Below are positions 25,379 through 35,558 of a stretch of 64,000 nucleotides of DNA, piece after piece; position 1 is the first letter of the stretch, and each line of letters begins with the position of its first letter. The position numbers were made by a program, and so were the translations under genes. The stretch is taken from contig NZ_CP132334.1 in NCBI RefSeq assembly GCF_030758415.1, positions 3,112,001 to 3,176,000 on the forward strand. Reading direction: 5' to 3'. Origin of the DNA: Parvularcula sp. IMCC14364. GTDB taxonomy: Bacteria; Pseudomonadota; Alphaproteobacteria; Caulobacterales; Parvularculaceae. The notes beneath the pieces are model-generated. The model was not told where the DNA came from and made no database searches. It saw only the letters and a program-made list of their open reading frames with translations.

Positions 25379-26608
25379 GCTTTCAAAGATAATAGACGTT
25401 TTTTCTTCCTGGCCACCAAGTGAGTCTGGCTTGTCACTATCAACAAACTGCGCCGCAGCACCAAGGGTTACCCCCTGCTGGAAGACATAGGAAACACCGG
25501 CCTGCGCCAGTTCTGTTTCACGAAAGAAAGAGGGATCAAGAGGTGAAGCGGCATCACGGCTGGCGTCAGATGATCCGTACCCAAGCATGAAGCCCCATGG
25601 ACCGGTCTCATAAGTTATGCCAGCATCAAATGCGAGATAGGCATCATCGTCACGCACATCGAGTCCCACATTGGTGTTCTTTACAGACCCGCCAAGCGTG
25701 AAGCCTTTTATCGCCACGTTCAGGCCAAGGGCATAGGACTGATAATCGTCAAATCCGGCAGGAGCATTCCCCACATCCTCAGAGGCCGTAATGTAACTCG
25801 CCCCAAGACCAAGGCGGATATCGTTTTCAGGGTCGCCGATACCACGCTCGAAATACAAGGCTGCTTCAACAACATCCCGCCATGACGAATTGCGCATCAA
25901 GGCTTGCCCGGCAGGGGCAGGGGCGCCACCTGTTACAGGCGCGCATAATTCCTCGTCGCACTCTTTCAATTCGGGGGAGTAGGAGACGCCAACCTGAAGA
26001 CCGCCAATAATACCGCCGAGAAAATTCGCTGGCGGCATATAGGTCAGTTTCGTAGAATAACCGGAAAAATCATTCACTGTCTGAATGTCATTGAGATTGG
26101 AAAGATCGCTCTTCCAGTCGTTTACACCAATCGCCCTGAAAACGGTCGGTGATGTAACCGCGAGCTGGCTGGCAATACCATTATCACGACCGATAGATAT
26201 CTCACCAAACCCGCCCTTCAAATAGGCATAGGCGCTTTGCAAAAAGGCATCGCCTTCAAGCGGACCAACACCCCTTGACCCACCGGAAAGAAGTCCTGAA
26301 TATCGACCGCCCGCCCAATACTGCTGCGGCATGTCACCATCAACACGCGCCTCCAGGACGCCGCCAAGCTCCAGACCACTGTCGAAAATGCGAGAAGATT
26401 CAACTTTCAGTCGGGCATCCGCATCCGCTTCAAATTCACCATCAACGCTGCCCGCAACGGCGGTAATCTCTCCGCTAACCTCGACGCTTGTGTCTTCCTG
26501 GGCGATGGCAGAACTGAAAAAAACCAGAGCACAGCAGGTTGTAAGCAGTGCAGACGCAAGTCTGCCTGTTTTCTCAAGACCAAGGTGTTTATTAGAGCAT
26601 TCGTGCAT
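25364..26608 (-). CDS. Alphaproteobacterial porin (outer-membrane beta-barrel)
   Basis: 414 residues with a signal peptide (about 1-36, ending SSAIAQ). The mature part begins EDTSVEVSGEITAVAG and consists of alternating beta strands with aromatic-flanked turns, ending in the C-terminal phenylalanine (SSIKF) typical of porins targeted to the outer membrane by BAM. FGEISIGRDNGIASQ and GVSYVFQQGVTLGAAAQF are characteristic porin family strands. It probably forms a trimeric diffusion channel. The start has no clear ribosome site; a later in-frame start is possible. About 280 bases separate it from the divergent DUF3576 gene. Confidence 0.87.
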   Translation of the reverse strand: MHECSNKHLGLEKTGRLASALLTTCCALVFFSSAIAQEDTSVEVSGEITAVAGSVDGEFEADADARLKVESSRIFDSGLELGGVLEARVDGDMPQQYWAGGRYSGLLSGGSRGVGPLEGDAFLQSAYAYLKGGFGEISIGRDNGIASQLAVTSPTVFRAIGVNDWKSDLSNLNDIQTVNDFSGYSTKLTYMPPANFLGGIIGGLQVGVSYSPELKECDEELCAPVTGGAPAPAGQALMRNSSWRDVVEAALYFERGIGDPENDIRLGLGASYITASEDVGNAPAGFDDYQSYALGLNVAIKGFTLGGSVKNTNVGLDVRDDDAYLAFDAGITYETGPWGFMLGYGSSDASRDAASPLDPSFFRETELAQAGVSYVFQQGVTLGAAAQFVDSDKPDSLGGQEEKTSIIFESSIKF

Positions 26609-26887
26609 CTGGTAAAAAGCTGTTCAGCATCCTCTTGTCGCAGCACTCTTCAGCCGCAGATTTGGTCTCTCGTAAAATTAACGCCACTTAAAATTATGCA
26701 ATAATTAACGTATGTTAGCTTGTAACATCTACATTCTATTGCGTACGTTCTCCATGAACGAATAAAGGCGTGATGCGTTTTCCGGTCAACAGATTTTGAG
26801 TCGAAGTATTTGAGTAATCCGTCCATTGTGATAGTAAAGTCACGAATGGTTAACCGAACCAGCGATTTTCTAGGGAGTTGAGGCATT
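26609..26887. promoter_or_regulatory. Divergent promoter region, porin and DUF3576 genes
   Basis: A 279-base intergenic gap, AT-rich near the middle, separating two divergent genes. Several T/A-rich tracts (GCAATAATTAACG) and the inverted repeat CGTTC-TCCAT-GAACG lie here. I cannot define boxes with confidence. Confidence 0.35.
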
Positions 26888-27358
26888 ATGAAGCCTGAAA
26901 CGAAACGTTTATGTAAGATTTTGGGAATGGCCTGTGGCGCCGCCATCCTTGCCGCATGTGCAAGCAACAACAACGCAGCCGAGACCAGCCGCAATGCCGC
27001 TTTGCCATCCTATTCGCTGGACAATCGCTCCGGCGCAGTGACCAGCGTTAACAGGTATCTCTGGTCTGCATCGCTTGAAACACTGAACTTCATGCCGGTT
27101 TTTTCTGCGGACCCGATTGGCGGGATCATTATTACAGACTGGTTTGCCAATCCGAATGTGCCAAATGAGCGCCTCAAGGCAAATATATACATTCTTGACA
27201 CAACGCTTCGTGCCGATGCGCTGCGCGTCTCCGTGTTCAAACAGCAATATACAGGCGCAGGCTGGCAGGACGCCCCTGTAAATCCGGCCACAGCCCGTGA
27301 GATTGAAAATGCTATTATGACAAGAGCGCGCCAGTTGCGACTTAACAGCGTCGGCTAG
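26888..27358 (+). CDS. DUF3576 lipoprotein
   Basis: 156 residues. The N-terminal signal peptide ends in the lipobox LAAC at about residue 23, so it should be lipidated. The following sequence NRYLWSASLETLNFMPVFSADPIGGIIITDWF (about 55-86) is the DUF3576 core. The family is confined mainly to alphaproteobacteria; function is unknown, likely at the outer membrane. ATG 26888 with GGGAGTTGAGGC upstream. A strong terminator follows, and leuS starts 82 bases later, so it is transcribed separately. Confidence 0.9.
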   Translation: MKPETKRLCKILGMACGAAILAACASNNNAAETSRNAALPSYSLDNRSGAVTSVNRYLWSASLETLNFMPVFSADPIGGIIITDWFANPNVPNERLKANIYILDTTLRADALRVSVFKQQYTGAGWQDAPVNPATAREIENAIMTRARQLRLNSVG

Positions 27359-27384
27359 TAATTCACGCCGTTTGACGGTACGCG

Positions 27385-27420
27385 AAACGCCCGTTCGTCA
27401 GACGGGCGTTTTGTTATTTT
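27385..27420 (+). terminator. Intrinsic terminator after the DUF3576 gene
   Basis: A 10-bp perfect stem (AAACGCCCGT / ACGGGCGTTT) with a 7-base loop is followed by TTGTTATTTT. It ends 20 bases before the leuS start codon. Confidence 0.9.
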
Positions 27421-27440
27421 AGAACCACAGGATCAGCCAG

Positions 27441-30041
27441 ATGGCACGATATAATCCGAAAGAAGCAGAACCCAAATGGCGCAAGGCCTGGGAAGAAACA
27501 GACGCGTTCAGAGCGGAGGAAGACACCTCTAAACCTAAATATTTCGTCCTCGAAATGTTCCCGTACCCATCAGGCCGAATCCATATTGGACATGTCCGTA
27601 ATTATGCCATGGGTGATGTGATCGCCCGGTATAAAAAAGCGCAAGGACATAACGTCCTGCACCCCATGGGCTGGGATGCTTTCGGGATGCCGGCCGAAAA
27701 TGCAGCCATGGAGAGCGGCGGACATCCGCGCACCTGGACCTACAATAATATTGCCATCATGCGTGACCAGCTCAAACGCATGGGACTCGCCATTGACTGG
27801 AGCCGTGAATTCGCAACCTCTGACCCCGACTATTATGTCCATGAACAACGAATGTTCCTGGATTTCTGGGAGCGAGGCTTCATCCACCGCAAGGAAAGTA
27901 TGGTAAACTGGGATCCGGTTGACCAGACCGTCCTCGCCAATGAGCAAGTGATCGATGGAAAGGGGTGGCGCTCAGGCGCGCCAGTTGAGCGACGCACGCT
28001 GTCGCAATGGTTCTTCAGAATTACGGACCGCGCGGAAGACCTGCTGGCAGCGCTGGACGACGGTCGTCTGGGGAGTTGGCCAGAGAATGTCGTCAGCATG
28101 CAACGCAACTGGATTGGCAAATCCAAGGGGCTCAGAATGTCCTTCCAGGCTGCTGACGAAGCGCCGGAAAAGTTTCAGAATATCGAAATCTATACGACAC
28201 GGCCGGATACTTTATATGGCGCCTCTTTCCTTGGCGTCTCACCGGATCATCCGCTGGCAAAACATTACGCCGATGCCGATCCTGAACTACAGGCTTTTAT
28301 TGCCGACTGTCAGAAAACCGGCACATCCGAACAGGCCATCGAGAAAGCCGAAAAGAAGGGCTACCGGCTACCACTGGAAATGAAGCACCCGGTCAAAGAG
28401 GGAGAAACGCTGCCTGTTTTCGTGGCCAACTTCATTTTGATGCAATACGGCACTGGTGCGATTTTTGGCTGTCCTGCCCACGACCAGCGCGACCTCGATT
28501 TTGCCCGTAAATATGATCTGGATGTAACACCGGTTGTGCTGCCACCTGATGCAGATCAGAAGACGTTCGAGATCGAGACTGAAGCCTATGTCGGCCCTGG
28601 TACGATGTTCAATTCCGGTTTTCTTGATGGATTGCGCTGGGAAGAAGCCCTGCCAAAAATGATCGAGCATATTGAAAGTCAGAACGCCGGAGAGGGGACA
28701 ACCAACTATCGCCTGCGCGATTGGGGCATTTCGCGGCAACGCTATTGGGGATGCCCAATTCCAGCTATACACTGTGAAAAATGCGGTGTCGTTCCGGTAC
28801 CAAAACAGGACCTTCCTGTTGCCCTGCCTGACGAAGCCGACTTCTCCGAACCCGGAAATCCATTAGACAGACATCCCACATGGAAACATGTGGACTGCCC
28901 GAAATGCGGCGCGGCGGCGCGGCGTGAAACAGACACATTCGATACATTCGTGGATTCATCATGGTATTTTGCGCGGTTTGCAGCGCCGACACCAGACAGC
29001 CCCACCAACAAGGACATGGCTGACTACTGGCTGCCGGTAGATCAGTATATTGGCGGTATTGAACATGCGATTCTTCATCTTCTTTATGCGCGATATTTCA
29101 CACGCAATATGAAGGACTGTGACTATCTCTCTGTTGAAGAGCCATTCCGTAACCTCTTCACACAAGGCATGGTCGTACACGCAACCTATCTTGATAGCGA
29201 TGAGAGTAAACCGCTCAAGGACCGGTGGCTGTTTCCAGAGCAGGTCATACTGAAAGGCGACAGCGCTACCCACGCTGAGACTGGCAATACTGTAAAAATT
29301 GGCGGCATCGAGAAGATGTCCAAGTCCAAGAAGAATGTTGTATCACCAGAAGAAATTGCCAACACTTATGGCGCAGATGCGGCCCGGTGGTTCATGCTCT
29401 CAGACTCGCCGCCAGAGCGCGATGTGGAATGGAGTGAAGCCGGTGTTGAAGGAGCCTGGAAACTGGTCAATCGTATCTGGGATACCTGCGAGCAGGCGGG
29501 CAGCATTCTGCGTGAGCCGCATCTTGGTAACCTTTCTGCTGACATGCCCGAAGCTGACATGGCCTTGCGTCGCCTGACCCACGGCACAGTTGCCAATGTG
29601 ACTGAAGACATTGAAAATTTTCGCTTCAACAAGGCAATTGCCCGCCTTTACGAATATATCAATGCCGCCCGGAAGTCTGTTTCCGGGGACACCGTTTCAG
29701 CGCCGGTCAAGGCAGAAGCCCTGTCTGCTCTGGCGCGCCTGATCTCTCCGTTCATCCCTCATGTTGCAGAAGAGTGCTGGGAGCATCTTGGCGGTGAGGG
29801 CATGGTTTGCCACGCCCCGTGGCCAAAGGCTGATCAAAGCCTTCTCGTAGCCAAAACGATCATACTTCCCATCCAAGTGAATGGTAAGAGAAGGGGTAAA
29901 ATTTCTGTGCCGGCAGAAGCGACAGAACAAGAAGTGAAGGAACTGGCCTTGTCCGATGAGGCCATTCAGCGGCATATTGATGGCAAGGAGATACGCAAGT
30001 TCATCGTTGTGCCCGGGCGTATCATCAATATCGTCGTATAA
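27441..30041 (+). CDS. leuS: Leucyl-tRNA synthetase
   Basis: 866 residues. Class I synthetase: HIGH motif in [10 protein letters not shown] (near residue 48) and KMSKS in [10 protein letters not shown] (about 626-635), with an editing domain inserted between (about 230-420, [19 protein letters not shown]). It charges tRNA-Leu and corrects misacylation. It is the first gene of a leuS-lptE-holA cluster, which is a conserved order in alphaproteobacteria. Confidence 0.98.
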   Translation: MARYNPKEAEPKWRKAWEETDAFRAEEDTSKPKYFVLEMFPYPSGRIHIGHVRNYAMGDVIARYKKAQGHNVLHPMGWDAFGMPAENAAMESGGHPRTWTYNNIAIMRDQLKRMGLAIDWSREFATSDPDYYVHEQRMFLDFWERGFIHRKESMVNWDPVDQTVLANEQVIDGKGWRSGAPVERRTLSQWFFRITDRAEDLLAALDDGRLGSWPENVVSMQRNWIGKSKGLRMSFQAADEAPEKFQNIEIYTTRPDTLYGASFLGVSPDHPLAKHYADADPELQAFIADCQKTGTSEQAIEKAEKKGYRLPLEMKHPVKEGETLPVFVANFILMQYGTGAIFGCPAHDQRDLDFARKYDLDVTPVVLPPDADQKTFEIETEAYVGPGTMFNSGFLDGLRWEEALPKMIEHIESQNAGEGTTNYRLRDWGISRQRYWGCPIPAIHCEKCGVVPVPKQDLPVALPDEADFSEPGNPLDRHPTWKHVDCPKCGAAARRETDTFDTFVDSSWYFARFAAPTPDSPTNKDMADYWLPVDQYIGGIEHAILHLLYARYFTRNMKDCDYLSVEEPFRNLFTQGMVVHATYLDSDESKPLKDRWLFPEQVILKGDSATHAETGNTVKIGGIEKMSKSKKNVVSPEEIANTYGADAARWFMLSDSPPERDVEWSEAGVEGAWKLVNRIWDTCEQAGSILREPHLGNLSADMPEADMALRRLTHGTVANVTEDIENFRFNKAIARLYEYINAARKSVSGDTVSAPVKAEALSALARLISPFIPHVAEECWEHLGGEGMVCHAPWPKADQSLLVAKTIILPIQVNGKRRGKISVPAEATEQEVKELALSDEAIQRHIDGKEIRKFIVVPGRIINIVV

Positions 30042-30067
30042 GCGGTCCTGCAGGAGAGACAAGGTAA

Positions 30068-30685
30068 ATGATCCGTAAACATCTCAAAATGATCTGCACC
30101 AGCGCAGCGCTTGTGATATCTGCACCCTTTCTGTCCGCTTGCGGCTTCACCCCTCTTTATGCTGACAATGATCAGGAATTGACCCGCTCTCTGGCAGAAG
30201 TGAATATTCTCCCCATTCGCGAGCCAGAGACCGCAAGCTATGTTCTTGAAAACGAATTGCGTGATTTTTCCAGCAGAACCGCAGCAACCCGGTATGACCT
30301 ACAGGTCGGGCTCAGGGAGAACCGAAAGTCCGTCTCCGTTACCGGAAATGCGCAGACCGCGCGTTTCGAATACACGTTACTTGGTACTTATACGCTAACA
30401 GATAATGAGACAGGCCAGCGCTACCGGAATTCGAAATCTGTTATTACCAGTTACGGCATTGTGCCATCACAATATGCGTCGCTGGTTGCGCAGGAAGATG
30501 CTAGCCGTAAAGCAGCGATAGAACTGGCACAACAAATCGAGTTTGACCTCGTCTTCTATTTCAAAGGTCAGATTGAAGGCACTCAGGTCGAAGCCGGTCA
30601 GGAATTCGAGGAACAGACGCAACAGGAGACTCTCCAAGAGCGACAAATACAGGAAATTCTTGGGGAAGATTTTGAGCGCAATTAA
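30068..30685 (+). CDS. lptE: LPS-assembly lipoprotein LptE
   Basis: 205 residues. Signal peptide with lipobox LSAC (C about 25) followed by GFTPLY, the conserved LptE N-terminus. LptE plugs and assembles the LptD barrel for lipopolysaccharide insertion into the outer membrane. The C-terminal 40 residues are glutamine/glutamate-rich and predicted helical, longer than in E. coli. It starts 26 bases after leuS and its end overlaps the holA start. Confidence 0.92.
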   Translation: MIRKHLKMICTSAALVISAPFLSACGFTPLYADNDQELTRSLAEVNILPIREPETASYVLENELRDFSSRTAATRYDLQVGLRENRKSVSVTGNAQTARFEYTLLGTYTLTDNETGQRYRNSKSVITSYGIVPSQYASLVAQEDASRKAAIELAQQIEFDLVFYFKGQIEGTQVEAGQEFEEQTQQETLQERQIQEILGEDFERN

Positions 30686-31724
30686 GCCGAAAGATGTCTC
30701 TGCTTTTCTGAAGAAGCGCAATCCCAGCTACAAGGCTGTATTGATATATGGACCAGATGGCGGCGCTGTTCGGGAACGCTCGAATGTTCTGGCCCGCCAG
30801 GTCGTCAAAGACCTGTCTGATCCCTTTAGCTTTATCGAGCTGTCTGAAGCAGACCTCAAGGAAACACCCTCGCGCCTAGTCGATGAGGCCGCAGCATTCT
30901 CTTTTGCCGGTGGCGAGCGGGTCGTCAGGGTCACCGGCTCAGGCGAGACAGTTACCTCATCAGCCAGGCTTTTGCTGAATGCTCTCGAAGCCGGAACATT
31001 CGAACCAAATGCGCTTACCCTGATAGAGGCTGGCGAGTTGCGCAAGACTTCCGGGCTGCGGAAACTGTTTGAAGGCAGTAACAAAGTGGCAGCCATCGCC
31101 TGCTATGAAGATAATATTATCGATTTGCGCGAGTTGATTTCGCAAGCCCTGCAGGAAGAAGATCTGACCATATCCCGCGATGGGCTTGAGTTCCTCGCGG
31201 CAAGCCTGGGTCAGGATCGCGGTGTCAGTCGCGCCGAAATAGAAAAAATTATTCTTTACAAAGACACCAAAGATCAGCGCAGCGAGAAAGCAGAAGTCTC
31301 GCTCTTAGACGTTCAGGCCTGCCTTGCGGATGCAACACAAGACACCACTTTCGACATAGCTTCATTCAGCGCGGCCGGCGAGCCAGCAAAACTCTCAGCA
31401 GCACTACAGCGTGCTGTGACGGCAGGAACGTCTCCGATCATGATACTGATCTTTCTGCAACGACACTTCGCGCGGCTATACACAGTACAATCACTTATTG
31501 GTGGTGGTATGGCTAAAGATGCGGCGATGAAAAAGCTTCGGCCACCGATTTTTTTTGCTGAACAACGTAATTTTGAAAATCAACTTCGCAAATGGCCTCT
31601 GCCACGTCTTGAAAAAGCTGTCGCCGACCTTCTGGAAACAGAACACGCCTCCAAGAGAACCGGTGCACCGCAGCAAGAGCTCATAGAGCGCGCAGCCCTG
31701 CGCCTTGCAGTTATGGCAAAATAG
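30672..31724 (+). CDS. holA: DNA polymerase III delta subunit
   Basis: About 350 residues. Clamp-loader delta subunit that opens the beta clamp. The N-terminal KAVLIYGPDGGAVRER (about 20-35) is the degenerate P-loop-like start of HolA; FLQRHFARLYTVQSL and RLEKAVADLLETEHASKR are C-terminal family motifs. Start: TTG 30672 (LSAIKPKDV) with TTGGGGA 5-9 bases before; the ATG upstream at 30543 would lie inside lptE in another frame. The 14-base overlap with lptE suggests translational coupling. Confidence 0.93.
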   Translation: MSAIKPKDVSAFLKKRNPSYKAVLIYGPDGGAVRERSNVLARQVVKDLSDPFSFIELSEADLKETPSRLVDEAAAFSFAGGERVVRVTGSGETVTSSARLLLNALEAGTFEPNALTLIEAGELRKTSGLRKLFEGSNKVAAIACYEDNIIDLRELISQALQEEDLTISRDGLEFLAASLGQDRGVSRAEIEKIILYKDTKDQRSEKAEVSLLDVQACLADATQDTTFDIASFSAAGEPAKLSAALQRAVTAGTSPIMILIFLQRHFARLYTVQSLIGGGMAKDAAMKKLRPPIFFAEQRNFENQLRKWPLPRLEKAVADLLETEHASKRTGAPQQELIERAALRLAVMAK

Positions 31725-31794
31725 CCACACTTGGGGCTTTCTATATTTCCTTAATTGACACGACCGCTTCTCAGGCGTAGCGGGAATGCACAAC

Positions 31795-31976
31795 TATAAT
31801 TTATGGATGATCAGGCAAATGAATAAGCCAGTGGTAAAAATACGACCAGAATGCGCAGGACTCACGTCCCCGCGCTCATTCTGTTTACCGGCTCGTTCCT
31901 GGCCCGCGCTTTAGGTTTCTATTCCGAATACCTGCATCGCCCCTCCGAGCCCACCGCTCAGGAGGGTTTTTTTATC
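31795..31976 (+). ncRNA. Candidate small RNA upstream of the MATE gene
   Basis: TATAAT at 31795-31800 is a perfect -10 box (no good -35 at standard spacing; TTGACA at 31755 is too far). The following 170 bases fold visibly: CAGAATG/CATTCTG at 31847-31853 and 31877-31883 enclose GCGC/GCGC and GGAC/GTCC pairs, AGGT/ACCT pairs at 31913-31933, and a terminator ends the segment. No ORF with a ribosome site lies within. Alternatively it is the 5' leader of the MATE message. I could not match it to 6S, SRP, or a known riboswitch. Confidence 0.45.
31941..31976 (+). terminator. Intrinsic terminator before the MATE gene
   Basis: Stem CCCTCC-GAGC pairs with GCTC-A-GGAGGG around a CCACC loop (31941-31966) and is followed by seven T. 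It lies 40 bases before the MATE start, so it ends either holA readthrough or the candidate small RNA. Confidence 0.85.
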
Positions 31977-32016
31977 TCTCCTTCAAGAGCCTCAGTTAAG
32001 ATTTAAGAGATTTGAG

Positions 32017-33456
32017 ATGACCGAGAGAGAAACTAAACTGACAACAGAACTGCGTGACAATGCAGACATTGATGAAAGCCAGATCGGTAAACCTATGAGT
32101 TGGCGGAAAGAGTTTTCCAGCCTGTTATTGCTTGGCTTTCCACTGGCCCTTACACAGCTCGTACAATTTTCAATAAGCACTATCGACTTGCTGATGATTG
32201 GGCAGCTAGGAGCCGAAGCGCTTGCGTCTGCCTCGCTTGGGCTTGCGATATTCTATGCAACCTGGCTGGTCGGCTTTGGGCCGATGATGGCCGTGACGCC
32301 TCTGGTGTCACAAACCCTTGGTGCCGACCCGAACAATACACGTGATGTCCGTATTTCTGTCCGTATGGGATTATGGGCCATCATTATCACCTTCCCGATG
32401 ATGTTCGTGATCTACTTTTTTTCGGCTGACATTGCGTTGATGCTGGGGCAAGCACCGCATATTTCAGAGGCCGCCGGCAATTACATTCTGGCACTCGCGC
32501 CAGGGATGCCTTTTGCGCTGGGCGTCTTCATGCTGAGGAATTTTCTTGCGGCTATAGACCGTACGCGCGTTCCTCTTGCCGTTATCATTATCGTGACCCT
32601 GCTTAATACACTGCTGAACTGGATTCTTATATATGGTAATTGGGGTGCGCCAGCCTGGGGGCTGGTCGGTGCCGGCATTGCCTCATCACTTTCCCATATC
32701 GTTGGCTTCCTTCTACTAACGGCATATATCCAATGGGATTCACGCGGGCGTGAGTTTGAGCTGTTTGATAATTTTTTTCGACTGCACACAGAACGCCTGA
32801 GAGAAATATTCAAATTAGGACTGCCCATAAGCGTTACTTTTGGCTTTGAGGTCATGCTGTTCAATGTGGCGGTATTCCTGATGGGTTTGATCGGTGTTTA
32901 CGAGCAAGCTGCTTATCAGTCCGCGCTGAATGTTGCCGCATTGGCCTTTATGATGCCGCTTGGCTTTTCAATGGCTGGTTGTGTGCGTGTTGGTCTTGCT
33001 GCGGGCGCAAAGGATCAGAAAGGCATACGCAAAGCAGCCGGCGCGACAATCGCCGTGTGCCTGATTGCGATCATGAGTGTTGCTGTCTTTGTTGTGCTTT
33101 TCCCACGTGAGATTGCACGATTTTATCTTGATGCGGATGAGGGGGCTAATACGGAAGTACTCCGCCTTATCGCATCCTTCCTGCCTATCGCAGCTGCATT
33201 CATGTTCTTTGACGGCATTCAGGTTGCCGCAGGACAGGTCTTACGCGGGCTTAAAGACGTCAATAGCCCGATGTACTTAACAGGGATCAGTTACTGGCTG
33301 ATCGGATTTCCTGTCTCTGTATATTTTGGTCTTTACACGCCCGTTGGGGCTATAGGTGTCTGGTGGGGATTGCTTGCCGGCCTAGCGGCGGCATCAATTC
33401 TGCTAGGTGGCAGACTGCTCTACCTACTCGCGAATCCAGAGGAGCAGCCGGGCTAA
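32017..33456 (+). CDS. MATE-family multidrug/cation efflux transporter (NorM type)
   Basis: 479 residues and 12 predicted membrane helices. The NorM-branch pattern is visible: MIGQLGAEALASASLG (about 60-75), LVSQTLGA, and the second-half repeat beginning at about residue 265. MATE transporters export drugs or metabolites against Na+ or H+. The first 27 residues are cytoplasmic and charged. It follows the terminator and candidate RNA at 31941, and ends in a shared terminator with the aminotransferase gene. Confidence 0.92.
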   Translation: MTERETKLTTELRDNADIDESQIGKPMSWRKEFSSLLLLGFPLALTQLVQFSISTIDLLMIGQLGAEALASASLGLAIFYATWLVGFGPMMAVTPLVSQTLGADPNNTRDVRISVRMGLWAIIITFPMMFVIYFFSADIALMLGQAPHISEAAGNYILALAPGMPFALGVFMLRNFLAAIDRTRVPLAVIIIVTLLNTLLNWILIYGNWGAPAWGLVGAGIASSLSHIVGFLLLTAYIQWDSRGREFELFDNFFRLHTERLREIFKLGLPISVTFGFEVMLFNVAVFLMGLIGVYEQAAYQSALNVAALAFMMPLGFSMAGCVRVGLAAGAKDQKGIRKAAGATIAVCLIAIMSVAVFVVLFPREIARFYLDADEGANTEVLRLIASFLPIAAAFMFFDGIQVAAGQVLRGLKDVNSPMYLTGISYWLIGFPVSVYFGLYTPVGAIGVWWGLLAGLAAASILLGGRLLYLLANPEEQPG

Positions 33457-33472
33457 TGGACATAAGATAGGA

Positions 33473-33505
33473 GCAGGGCATAGCACAGCCCTGCGTGTTT
33501 TATTG
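33473..33505 (+). terminator. Terminator between MATE and aminotransferase genes
   Basis: Perfect 7-bp stem GCAGGGC/GCCCTGC (33473-33479, 33488-33494) followed by GTGTTTTATT. It lies between convergent genes and overlaps the stop codon of the aminotransferase. Confidence 0.8.
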
Positions 33506-34633
33506 AGCCATCACAGTTTCAAGCGCCTCTAGGCACTTGCTGACATTTGCTTCACTCGCCCCATGCCCCATTAAACCAATTCGCCAGACCTTGCCGGCAA
33601 GAGCGCCCAGCCCTGCCCCGATCTCAAGCTGATGATCATTGAGCAGTTTTTTTCTTATATCCGCTTCACTAGACTGCAGGTGATCTGGTATCAACACGCT
33701 ATTCAGCTGCGGGAGTCTGTATGGCGGCTCAACCAGATATTCGATACCCAGCTTTCCCAATCCCTGATGTAATTGCTGGTGCAGGCGCTGGTGCCTTTCC
33801 CAAGAGGCTTCGAGTCCTTCTTCATGTAAAATCACCAAGCTCTCATGCAGACCATACATGGCGTTAACAGGTGCCGTGTGGTGATAGGCACGCCCACCGT
33901 CTCCGTCCCAATAACCAAGTACGAGGTTGAGATCCAGGAACCAGCTTTGTACTTTCGTCTTCCGGTTACGGATTTTATCAAGCGCCTTCTCTGAAAAACT
34001 GACGGGAGACAGGCCCGGCGGCGCTGACAGGCATTTCTGGCTACCCGAATAGATGGCATCAATACCCCACGCATCAACTTCCAACGGGATGCCGCCCAGT
34101 GTTGTGACAGCATCAACTATCGTCAGGCAGGCATGCTCACGAGCAAGGGAACATAACGTCTCTGCGTCAGATCGGACACCCGTGGATGTCTCAGAATGAA
34201 CAAAGCCAACAGCAACAGCATCAGGATTTTCCCGCAATACGTCTTCGAGTTTACTAACTGATACCGGCTTGCCCCAATCATCCTCTACCGCAATCGGCAC
34301 GCCGCCAGCACGCTCAATATTCTCCTTCATGCGACCGCCGAAAACACCATTGATACAAACAATTACCTTATCACCCGGCTCAACAATATTGACGACACAG
34401 GTCTCCATTCCTGCGGATCCTGGCGCAGAAACGGGGAAAGTGACATCGTTCTCTGTACGGAAGGCATATCTCAGAAGGGCCTTTATTTCGTCCATCAGAT
34501 CGACAAATTGAGGGTCAAGATGACCAATAGTCTGGCGCGCCTGCGCAGTTAGCACACGCGGCGACACATCTGACGGGCCAGGGCCCATCAGGGTTTTCGC
34601 TGTAGGCTCAAAAGTCTTGAAACGAACGGACAT
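33500..34633 (-). CDS. Alanine/serine-glyoxylate aminotransferase family protein
   Basis: 377 residues, PLP-dependent class V. MGPGPSDVSPRVL at the N-terminus, then SAPGSAGMETCVVNIVEPGD (about 68-87), ASTVDAVTTLGG-like IVDAVTTLGGIPLEVD, and the PLP lysine in SGSQKCLSAPPGL (about 187-199). It transfers amino groups from serine or alanine to glyoxylate. Start ATG 34633 with GGAGAGATTG. It is 13 bases downstream of parB on the same strand, perhaps by readthrough. Confidence 0.92.
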   Translation of the reverse strand: MSVRFKTFEPTAKTLMGPGPSDVSPRVLTAQARQTIGHLDPQFVDLMDEIKALLRYAFRTENDVTFPVSAPGSAGMETCVVNIVEPGDKVIVCINGVFGGRMKENIERAGGVPIAVEDDWGKPVSVSKLEDVLRENPDAVAVGFVHSETSTGVRSDAETLCSLAREHACLTIVDAVTTLGGIPLEVDAWGIDAIYSGSQKCLSAPPGLSPVSFSEKALDKIRNRKTKVQSWFLDLNLVLGYWDGDGGRAYHHTAPVNAMYGLHESLVILHEEGLEASWERHQRLHQQLHQGLGKLGIEYLVEPPYRLPQLNSVLIPDHLQSSEADIRKKLLNDHQLEIGAGLGALAGKVWRIGLMGHGASEANVSKCLEALETVMAQ

Positions 34634-34646
34634 CAATCTCTCCAGA

Positions 34647-35549
34647 TTACACAGATACATTCATCAGGCGGCGACACACTTCATCAAGCTGATCCAGAGA
34701 CCGGTAATCAATGAAAAGTTTGCCACCCTTTTTGCCTTTGTGCTCAATGCCAACATCCAGACCAAGCGCTTCCGCAAGGTCGCGCTCCAAAGCACGTGTG
34801 TCGGCGTCTTTCTTTGAGGTTGAAGGCTTATCTTTCTTCCCGGATCTGGAAGGATCGCTTTCAGCGCGATCCTTGCCAAGAGGCTGTTTGGCCAACTTCT
34901 CTGTCTGGCGTACGGATAGTCCTTTTTTGACAATCTGTTCTGCAATTGTTTGCGGGCTTTCACTTGCCAGAAGCGCGCGCGCATGCCCCATAGAAAGCGC
35001 GCCTTCGCGCACCATCAATCGCACACTTTCCGGCAACTTCAAAAGACGCATCATGTTGGCAACATGGCTCCGGCTTTTCCCGACAGCGTCAGCTATCTCA
35101 TTTTGATTGCGCGTATGAGCTTCGCCCAGATGAGCGTAGGCCTCCGCTTCCTCCATCGGATTCAGATCAACACGTTGCAGATTTTCGATAAGTGCGATCT
35201 CGGCGGTTTCCGCATCAGAAAATATACGGATAATAACTGGCACCTCATGCAGTTTCGCCCTTTGTGCAGCCCGCCAGCGACGCTCCCCTGCTACGATACG
35301 GTATTTATTTGGCTCATCATCATCTGGGCGAACCAGAATAGGCTGCAACATACCTTTCTCGCTTATTGAGGCAGCCAATTCATCAATAGCCTCATCGGAG
35401 AATGTCTTTCTGGGCTGTTTCGGATCAGGAATAATAAATTCGATGGGCAATTTCTCCTGCACGCCAGCAGCAGGGACCGCATCTCTCGCGTGCGGCGTTG
35501 CCTCGCCGAGCAATACATCAAGCCCCCGCCCCAAACCTTTCTTGGCCAT
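34647..35549 (-). CDS. parB: Chromosome-partitioning protein ParB
   Basis: 300 residues. CTP-binding clamp: PRKTF, the ERRWRAAQRAKLHEVPVII box (about 86-104), helix-turn-helix DAVGKSRSHVANMMRLL (about 140-156) for parS recognition, and a C-terminal dimerisation domain after a basic linker. Binds the three parS sites listed here and spreads on DNA by CTP switching. It is 10 bases downstream of parA. Confidence 0.97.
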   Translation of the reverse strand: MAKKGLGRGLDVLLGEATPHARDAVPAAGVQEKLPIEFIIPDPKQPRKTFSDEAIDELAASISEKGMLQPILVRPDDDEPNKYRIVAGERRWRAAQRAKLHEVPVIIRIFSDAETAEIALIENLQRVDLNPMEEAEAYAHLGEAHTRNQNEIADAVGKSRSHVANMMRLLKLPESVRLMVREGALSMGHARALLASESPQTIAEQIVKKGLSVRQTEKLAKQPLGKDRAESDPSRSGKKDKPSTSKKDADTRALERDLAEALGLDVGIEHKGKKGGKLFIDYRSLDQLDEVCRRLMNVSV

Positions 35550-35558
35550 CTCTACCTC

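Noticed and set aside
31795-31976. 6S RNA, SRP RNA or manganese riboswitch
   Set aside because: The ends do not pair as in 6S RNA, the SRP consensus loop is missing, and the yybP-ykoY core is not visible.
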